Part shown: in pieces, positions 43,864-48,345 of the stretch
Position numbering within the stretch: position 1 is the first letter of the stretch
How the letters are laid out: the number at the start of each line of letters is the position of its first letter
Assembly: GCA_934376955.1 (NCBI GenBank)
Contig: CAKRPJ010000019.1
Location: 1-48,345 of the forward strand
Length of the DNA stretch: 48,345 nt
Reading direction: 5' to 3'
Origin: CAKRPJ01 sp934376955
GTDB lineage: Bacteria > Bacillota > Clostridia > Lachnospirales > Lachnospiraceae
The notes under the pieces: generated by a model
Told to the model about the DNA's origin: nothing
The model's database searches: none
What the model saw: the letters and a program-made list of their open reading frames with translations, nothing else
Program-made: the position numbers and the translations under genes

Positions 43864-45384
43864 TTATTCATCCGCAACTGTTAATATAGTGGAAAGGGAC
43901 ATATCTGACAGCCCCTGAACCTCAAATCCACTCTCCTCATACCGGAATATCTGCTTCAGAATTTCCCCTGTGATCCTCTCCCCGGGAGCCAGTATCGGTA
44001 TTCCCGGCGGATAGAGATACACAAATTCTATAGATATCCTTCCATTACTTTCCCTGAGAGCCGTTTTGATTTTTTTCTTTTGAAATGCCTCAGAAGGTGT
44101 CATTTTCGCATCAGCCTTTGGAAGCTCTGTATCAGGCTTTTTTATACTGTTAACGGTATCATCTTCGCTCAGGCTTTGATCTATCTCGAAAACGGCCTTT
44201 TGAAGTCTTAAAAGACCATCCTCAGTATCCATAAGAGAGGTCATTGCGATCACATAACCCGGAGCACACATTTCCATCTCCAGATGATATCTATTTCTTA
44301 AAAGTTCACCGAGCTGTTCCCCGTTCAGCTCCTTGGCATGATCTGCAGATATGATGATCTTTGACATATCCCAGTCATACGCCCCCAAAGCCTGCAGCGC
44401 TTGATGATCCGGGATTTTTAAAACTCTAAGAGCTGCGGTCGCTTCAAAAAAAGCTTTCATTCTTTTTTCATATTCCCGCATTTTGTCCCGGCCCGGCCCA
44501 TCCATATATCGGATGCAGCGCTCTATTGCCGCCATAAACAAATACGATGGGCTTGAGCTTTGAAACATCCCGAGATATCGCTCTATCTTTTCCCGGTCCG
44601 CCAAATCCCCTTTCACATGAAGTATTGCAGTCTGTGTAAACGAAGGCAACGTCTTATGGAGACTCTGGATGACTACATCCGCACCACACTCCAAGGCAGA
44701 TTGCGGAAAGCCACCCTCCTTTTTTGCAAAAGGCAAATGAGCCCCATGTGCCTCATCTACAATAAGAGGAATGCCATATTCATGACAATAACCGGATATC
44801 TTATCAATATCCGATACAACTCCTTCATACGTAGGAGATACCACAAGAACCGACGTAATCTTTGCTCCATTTGAGCTTTTATTCTCCTCCAGTGCAATCC
44901 TCACCCTCTCAGGGTCTATAACTCCGTTTATCCCATACTCCTTAATAAACTCCGGATACAAATATTCCGGCTGAAGCCCATTAAGAAGCAGAGCATGATA
45001 TGCCGCCTTGTGACAGTTTCTTGCCAACAGGATTTTTTCATTCCAATCGGTACATCCGCAAATCGCAGCCAATAACCCGCAGGTGCTTCCATTGACCAGA
45101 TAGTACGTTTTGTCCGCACCATAAATGTCAGCCGCTTCCTCCATAGACTTCTTCAATATTCCCTCCGCATGATGCAGATTATCAAATCCATCGATCTCTG
45201 TTATATCGATCGAGTATGGATTTGGAAATCCATCCAAAAAAACATCATCGATCTCCCGTCTTTTATGTCCGGGCATGTGAAACGGATAAAAATCAGATTC
45301 CCCATATTTCTTTAGTTTTTCAAGAAGGGACTGATTCTTTTCTCTCATACAGCTATTTTCTCTAAAACGATCATTATCTCTCAT
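43864..45384 (-). CDS. Orn/Lys/Arg decarboxylase family PLP enzyme
   Basis: A 506-residue fold-type I PLP enzyme of the short Bacillus SpeA/YaaO type. HMPGHKR is at 36-42, VDEAHGAHL has cofactor-binding Asp210, and SLHKTLPSFTQT has Lys244 as the Schiff-base lysine. It likely decarboxylates arginine, lysine or ornithine in polyamine synthesis; which one cannot be told. The start is ambiguous: ATG at 45384 or ATG at 45348, both in an 18-bp repeat array that gives the N-terminus MRDNDR-FRENSC-MREKNQ. It opens the gmk-like/holB/ricT block, in Bacillus-like order. Confidence 0.9.
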   Translation of the reverse strand: MRDNDRFRENSCMREKNQSLLEKLKKYGESDFYPFHMPGHKRREIDDVFLDGFPNPYSIDITEIDGFDNLHHAEGILKKSMEEAADIYGADKTYYLVNGSTCGLLAAICGCTDWNEKILLARNCHKAAYHALLLNGLQPEYLYPEFIKEYGINGVIDPERVRIALEENKSSNGAKITSVLVVSPTYEGVVSDIDKISGYCHEYGIPLIVDEAHGAHLPFAKKEGGFPQSALECGADVVIQSLHKTLPSFTQTAILHVKGDLADREKIERYLGMFQSSSPSYLFMAAIERCIRYMDGPGRDKMREYEKRMKAFFEATAALRVLKIPDHQALQALGAYDWDMSKIIISADHAKELNGEQLGELLRNRYHLEMEMCAPGYVIAMTSLMDTEDGLLRLQKAVFEIDQSLSEDDTVNSIKKPDTELPKADAKMTPSEAFQKKKIKTALRESNGRISIEFVYLYPPGIPILAPGERITGEILKQIFRYEESGFEVQGLSDMSLSTILTVADE

Positions 45385-45458
45385 ACAATCACTCTTTCTT
45401 ATACGATCTTTCTCTTTTTATACAATCTTTTTCTCTCATACGGCCACTCTTTCCTATC
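45333..45458. repeat. 18-bp minisatellite across the decarboxylase start codon
   Basis: Consecutive 18-nt units (one is 19) begin at 45333, 45351, 45369, 45387, 45405, 45424 and 45442. On the plus strand they follow the pattern GATC/AATC, then pyrimidines, then CTCTCATAC or TTATAC. The first three lie in the coding sequence as six-residue repeats, and the rest form the leader. Several units carry an ATG in GTATGAGAGA on the gene strand. Confidence 0.8.
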
Positions 45459-45462
45459 TGCA

Positions 45463-45505
45463 AAAATAGCCTTGAAAGTAATTATACTTCCAAGGCTATT
45501 TTTCA
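45463..45505. terminator. Bidirectional hairpin terminator or attenuator
   Basis: AAAAATAGCCTTG...AGT and ACT...CAAGGCTATTTTT form a long stem with A and T runs on both sides, so it can act in either direction. It lies about 80 nt before the decarboxylase start. There it would attenuate transcripts coming from further upstream. Confidence 0.75.
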
Positions 45506-45709
45506 GAGCTGTCCAACGATCCGGTTGAAAAAATGCCCTGTCTGATTGCTTCAACTCATATTCGATACTTTCACGGAGTCTAATTAACACCGTTACCAGT
45601 AACAGTAAATACAACATTTATGATTTAGAATTATCGTAACTATTACCGATCAGGTAATAGTTATCATTTTATATAAAAAAACGGAAACCCTTATTTCTAA
45701 AGGCTTCCG
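45506..45709. other. Gene-free region with palindromes and a terminator
   Basis: No convincing gene is seen. GTTAC-CA-GTAAC lies near 45586-45597 and TAACTATTACC-GATCA-GGTAATAGTTA at 45637-45663 is a perfect 11-bp inverted repeat. A terminator hairpin (ACGGAAGCC.../GGTTTCCGT then TTTTTTT on the minus strand) occupies about 45673-45710, just behind the broken tRNA-Lys copy. Confidence 0.6.
45637..45663. promoter_or_regulatory. Perfect 11-bp inverted repeat, possible operator
   Basis: TAACTATTACC and GGTAATAGTTA flank a 5-bp spacer. The size and symmetry fit a dimeric repressor site or a recombinase/accessory site next to the att copy. No regulator gene is nearby. Confidence 0.45.
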
Positions 45710-45778
45710 TGACTAAATGAGACATCGGGGATTCGAACTTCGGACAACTTGATTAAAAGTCAAGTGCTCTACCGACTG
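45710..45778 (-). repeat. Distal attachment-site copy (69 nt)
   Basis: This is 67/69 identical to 48173-48241, the 3' part of intact tRNA-Lys with its downstream bases. The two differences, adjacent, lie in the T arm. Together the two copies bracket the AT-rich element as direct repeats, the usual result of tyrosine-recombinase integration at a tRNA gene. Confidence 0.85.
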
Positions 45779-45790
45779 TAGGCAACTCCC
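45719..45790 (-). pseudogene. Broken tRNA-Lys copy
   Basis: The anticodon arm with TTT and the 3' acceptor half are intact, but the 5' acceptor and D-arm start reads GGGAGTTGCCTACAG instead of GGGATATTAGCTCAG, and the T stem has CCGAAG instead of CCGGGG. Neither acceptor nor T stem can pair fully, so it is not expected to be functional. Confidence 0.8.
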
Positions 45791-45888
45791 ATGTAATCAA
45801 GAAACTCATATAACTATCTTAATACGATTTCGTATAACTATCTGTAACTTATCCATAGAATACACTAAAAATCCATCTGTGTCAACCG

Positions 45889-46233
45889 CTAAATTCTATC
45901 TCTCGTATACATCAGTGAGAAACAAGTATAGTCCTCATTCTCATCTGAAATGGCTGCAATCTTATCTTTCACCTGTTGTATTCTTGCTTCTAAGAACTCA
46001 TACGCTTGTCCAATGTTAGAAAACTCTGTACTGATACCTGTCATAAGGTCTATGTCGTTTGTAACGGCTTCGAGTACATCAACAACTGTGAACAGCAATG
46101 ACTTCTGCATTGTTGATTTATCATATTCATCTGTCAGAGTTAATGAGTTCTCCGTGAGGAACTGGATGTACTGCTTATCAGAGAAATACTGTTGATTTGA
46201 TAACTCCATTTTTAATCTATCTAATACTTTCAT
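45889..46233 (-). CDS. Small phage-like protein of unknown function
   Basis: A 114-residue, mainly helical, acidic protein opening MKVLDRLKMELSNQQYFSD. Its length and opening resemble small structural or head-tail connector-like proteins of clostridial phages (DUF6706-like, from memory and unverified). AAAGGAAA precedes the ATG at 46233. It is the last gene of the element and lies beyond a terminator, so it needs its own promoter or is silent. Confidence 0.6.
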   Translation of the reverse strand: MKVLDRLKMELSNQQYFSDKQYIQFLTENSLTLTDEYDKSTMQKSLLFTVVDVLEAVTNDIDLMTGISTEFSNIGQAYEFLEARIQQVKDKIAAISDENEDYTCFSLMYTRDRI

Positions 46234-46266
46234 GTGTGTTTCCTTTCCTTTTATATGCAATAAAAA

Positions 46267-46293
46267 AGGACTACGGTGTTTTGCCGTAGACCT
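46267..46293 (-). terminator. Terminator after the Cys/His-repeat protein gene
   Basis: AGGTCTACGG and CCGTAGTCCT form a stem around CAAAACA, followed by TTTTTT on the minus strand, 18 nt past the stop at 46311. Confidence 0.82.
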
Positions 46294-46310
46294 CTCTTAT
46301 GTGTTCGTTG

Positions 46311-47231
46311 TTATTTGCTGTAATAATATCCAAAATGTCCTGTTTCTGATGTTCCATCAGTGTATACAATAGTAATATCATCTATGTCTATCCTTGCACA
46401 TGTATCACAATATCCAATAATTTCATTGCTCATTGATACTGTATCACCTGCTTTTACGGGTCCCACTATTTCAACACTAACTGATGAACTTCTCTTTATT
46501 TCATCTTGAACCGAATCACCAACCGCATTTTCTAATCCTACATTAAATCTAACATACTTTATTTCTTTTCCTGTTGAGTTTTTAGCACTAAAATTAAATG
46601 TAATACCACCTGCTGAATTCAATGAAAAATAAAAATGACTATCCGTTAATTTTTTCCGCATATCAATTTGATGATCTAAACAATAATCTGTATCAGAGAA
46701 TTTCTTGTTGTAACATCCTGATTTTTCACAAGTATGATAAGAACAGTAATCTCCACCATCTACTTTGTCGCTTGTACAATTTTCAACCGCACAAGTTAAT
46801 TCCTGTTGATGCGTATAACAATACTTATTACGTTTTGATTTAGAATATGTACATCCTTCTATTTTACATGTATGATCTGAGCAGTAATCACTTCCCTCCA
46901 TTTTCGGATTATTACAACTTTCTAACGAACATTTTTTTGCATTATTTGACACAGAAACAGCAATAATCATAATTAGAATTAAAGCAACAATGCCGATAAT
47001 ACTATATGTTACTTTTTTATCCATCACTTTAGTTTCAAATTGTTTATTCATTACCTCTATTTGAGAAGAACTTTCTTCCACATTTTGAACATCTGTTTTC
47101 TCGCTTGGTTCATCTGAAATCTGATCTGTATCAATATTTTCTTTACTATCTACCATCTCTACTTTTGTTCCACATTTCAAACAAAAAACACTATCATCAG
47201 GGATTTCCTTACCACATTTTCTACAAAACAT
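46311..47231 (-). CDS. Zinc-ribbon membrane protein with four CX4CX10CX2H repeats
   Basis: A 306-residue protein. It has an N-terminal cytoplasmic zinc ribbon (Cys3, Cys6, Cys17, Cys20), an acidic Ser/Glu linker, one membrane helix at 76-95, then four tandem C-x4-C-x10-C-x2-H units at 101-120, 122-141, 147-166 and 168-187, and a C-terminal beta domain (about 195-306) resembling FxLYD-like extracellular domains. The exact spacing in all four units implies metal binding, but the segment is predicted outside the cell, where zinc knuckles are rare. The function is unknown. It lies 12 nt after another zinc-ribbon membrane protein gene and is probably cotranscribed. Confidence 0.85.
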   Translation of the reverse strand: MFCRKCGKEIPDDSVFCLKCGTKVEMVDSKENIDTDQISDEPSEKTDVQNVEESSSQIEVMNKQFETKVMDKKVTYSIIGIVALILIMIIAVSVSNNAKKCSLESCNNPKMEGSDYCSDHTCKIEGCTYSKSKRNKYCYTHQQELTCAVENCTSDKVDGGDYCSYHTCEKSGCYNKKFSDTDYCLDHQIDMRKKLTDSHFYFSLNSAGGITFNFSAKNSTGKEIKYVRFNVGLENAVGDSVQDEIKRSSSVSVEIVGPVKAGDTVSMSNEIIGYCDTCARIDIDDITIVYTDGTSETGHFGYYYSK

Positions 47232-47243
47232 ATCATTCTCTCC

Positions 47244-47759
47244 TTAATCCAAATTGAACCACTCTTCCTCATCATCAACACTTGTTAATGCTGGTGTTAA
47301 AGTCATCATAGTTTTGTCATCATTAAATTTAACTGTAATATTTTCCCATTCTCCATATTGTTTTACTTTTATTGTATTACCGTTAATTACTTTATACTCA
47401 TATGTGCCTATTGTCATATTCATCCATGAATATCCAGTTTCAATCCTATACTTAATTTCATCTTCCGAAAAATCTAAAATACACAAAATATAAGAACCAT
47501 TTTCTCCTTCAATATTTTGCCAATCACGCATTAACTCTTTCTTTAAGGTGGATATGCGTATTGCATTGATAGCAAAACCAACAATAACAAATAACAATAC
47601 TATTCCAATTATTATTCCTATCTTTTTCTTTGGAATCTCTTTCTTTAATTTTGATTGTTGATTATCCTCAATTTTTGTCCCACATTTTACGCAAAAAGAA
47701 GAATCACCTGGTAACACTTCGCCACAATTAGGACAAATCTTCCCTTTCTCATTTTCCAT
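47244..47759 (-). CDS. Zinc-ribbon, single-helix membrane protein
   Basis: A 171-residue protein: zinc ribbon (Cys9, Cys12, Cys23, Cys26), basic Lys-rich linker, membrane helix at about 47-66, then a beta-rich external domain of about 105 residues containing the Asn/Thr-rich stretch MNMTIGTYEYKVINGNTIK and ending in acidic residues. The start at 47759 has AGGAG eight bases upstream; a longer frame from 47822 has no ribosome site. Such zinc-ribbon/lipocalin-like membrane proteins are common in clostridia, but their role is unknown. Confidence 0.85.
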   Translation of the reverse strand: MENEKGKICPNCGEVLPGDSSFCVKCGTKIEDNQQSKLKKEIPKKKIGIIIGIVLLFVIVGFAINAIRISTLKKELMRDWQNIEGENGSYILCILDFSEDEIKYRIETGYSWMNMTIGTYEYKVINGNTIKVKQYGEWENITVKFNDDKTMMTLTPALTSVDDEEEWFNLD

Positions 47760-47853
47760 AACAAATTCTCCTTCTCCACATTTGATATTTACATTATACC
47801 TCATATTTTGATGTTTTACCATCTAATATTACAGCATATTGCACAATCCTACT

Positions 47854-48072
47854 TTAGTATACTTTAAGATGATTGGTAAATCCATCCACTGTGTTAATTG
47901 CAACTGCACTGATAAGACAATTTTTACAATAATCTACAAACGGCTGAATCTTATTCTGATATGACACAATAGATGCTTGGGATAAATTCTTGACACGACA
48001 CTTACAGATAAATAAATCATAAGCGTCCTCTACAGATAAATTTTTAGATTTATTCATTTGGATTTGTTTCAT
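47854..48072 (-). pseudogene. Truncated tyrosine recombinase, N-terminal domain only
   Basis: A 72-residue remnant. VEDAYDLFICKCRVKNLSQ followed by SIVSYQNKIQPFVDYC has the pattern of the SAM-like core-binding domain that starts phage and ICE integrases. A stop follows HLKVY, and the catalytic domain with its R-H-R-Y residues is missing from the window. GTGAGG precedes the ATG. It lies next to the intact tRNA-Lys, where integrases of tRNA-targeting elements normally lie. Confidence 0.7.
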
Positions 48073-48144
48073 TGAAACTACCTCACTTTCTGTGTGCTTG
48101 ACTGCTGAATTTAAGTGAGATAGTTATGCGAACAAAAGAAAAAG

Positions 48145-48172
48145 GACTTACCACAAAATCGCGATAAGTCCA
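48145..48172 (-). terminator. Terminator of the tRNA-Phe/tRNA-Lys unit
   Basis: GGACTTA and TAAGTCC arms enclose a loop of about 14 nt and are followed by TTTTTCTTTT on the minus strand, directly behind tRNA-Lys. Confidence 0.75.
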
Positions 48173-48241
48173 TGACTAAATGAGACATCGGGGATTCGAA
48201 CCCCGGACAACTTGATTAAAAGTCAAGTGCTCTACCGACTG
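48173..48241 (-). repeat. Proximal attachment-site copy (69 nt)
   Basis: Includes the 3' 61 nt of intact tRNA-Lys plus 8 downstream bases. It matches 45710-45778 at 67 of 69 positions. See the element entry for its meaning. Confidence 0.85.
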
Positions 48242-48253
48242 AGCTAATATCCC
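48181..48253 (-). tRNA. tRNA-Lys (anticodon TTT)
   Basis: A 73-nt cloverleaf: acceptor GGGATAT / ATGTCTC (with two G-U pairs), D arm GCTC...GAGC, anticodon arm CTTGA-CTTTTAA-TCAAG with anticodon at 48218-48220, T arm CCGGG-GTTCGAAT-CCCCG-type. The CCA end is not encoded. It follows tRNA-Phe by 18 nt and shares a terminator with it. Confidence 0.96.
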
Positions 48254-48271
48254 ATACAACTTATGTTGCAA

Positions 48272-48344
<73 letters not shown>

Positions 48345-48345
48345 T

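Larger units (their letters stand above)
45710..48241. mobile_element. Small decayed integrative element at tRNA-Lys
   Basis: Direct repeats at each end, a recombinase N-terminal remnant next to the intact tRNA, AT-rich cargo with no housekeeping genes and a phage-like small protein define the unit of about 2.5 kb. With the integrase catalytic domain gone and most phage functions missing it cannot move by itself. Confidence 0.75.

Noticed and set aside
45333..45458. 18-bp units considered as a plasmid-type iteron origin
   Set aside because: They continue in frame into the decarboxylase coding sequence, and no replication protein is nearby.
45399..45617. A possible 72-codon gene on the minus strand
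   Set aside because: It has no ribosome site, runs through a bidirectional terminator hairpin and the 18-bp repeat array, and resembles no family I know.

Overview
The window looks like the chromosome of a spore-forming clostridial Firmicute, most likely of the Lachnospiraceae. The grounds are spmA and spmB, a ricT/holB/trmN6/rsmI cluster in Bacillus-like order, a fab operon with FabK as enoyl reductase, an in-frame AccD-AccA fusion, strong AGGAG ribosome sites and TTGACA promoters. Every gene I can support is read from the minus strand, so the layout is given from high to low coordinates.

48345-45700: intact tRNA-Phe and tRNA-Lys genes are followed by a small AT-rich, decayed integrative element. 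A 69-nt stretch running from the tRNA terminator region into the tRNA-Lys D arm is repeated 2.46 kb away (67/69 identical) as a broken tRNA-Lys copy. Between the copies lie the N-terminal stub of a tyrosine recombinase, two zinc-ribbon membrane proteins and a small phage-like protein. One zinc-ribbon protein carries four exact C-x4-C-x10-C-x2-H repeats outside the membrane.

45384-39558: a housekeeping block with an Orn/Lys/Arg decarboxylase, a guanylate-kinase-like protein, holB, ricT, trmN6 and rsmI. An 18-bp minisatellite runs across the decarboxylase start. 39120-35886: a MetN/MetI/NlpA-type ABC transporter operon ending with a DUF169 protein. A structured repeat element lies upstream of it.

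35573-24898: a complete fatty-acid operon, fabH-acpP-fabK-fabD-fabG-fabF-accB-fabZ-accC-accDA, followed by a second FabK/nitronate-monooxygenase-like flavoprotein. The fabH promoter overlaps a FabT-like palindrome. A MarR regulator that could read it lies about 34 kb away at the other end of the window.

24836-1991: spmA and spmB, normally adjacent, are separated by about 21.7 kb. The intervening segment holds (a) a minimal type IV pilus/pseudopilus operon (major pilin, one-domain prepilin peptidase, GspF, three minor pilins, short GspE) with its own promoter and a strong terminator, and (b) three genes for exported surface proteins: a DUF6273 protein, a 1222-residue GLUG/Ig-like protein with choline-binding-type repeats, and a 3937-residue CnaB/SpaA adhesin. 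The adhesin has a VPKTG sorting motif but does not end there. It continues through a basic tetrapeptide-repeat linker into a second signal-peptide-like helix, a second ectodomain and a third membrane segment. This island is the most interesting part of the window. 1880-176: the MarR regulator and a PPi-type phosphofructokinase.

Three families of hairpin-rich dispersed repeats recur in leaders and intergenic regions, and one copy appears to encode the C-terminus of a minor pilin. Nothing was searched against a database. Family assignments rest on motifs read by eye.
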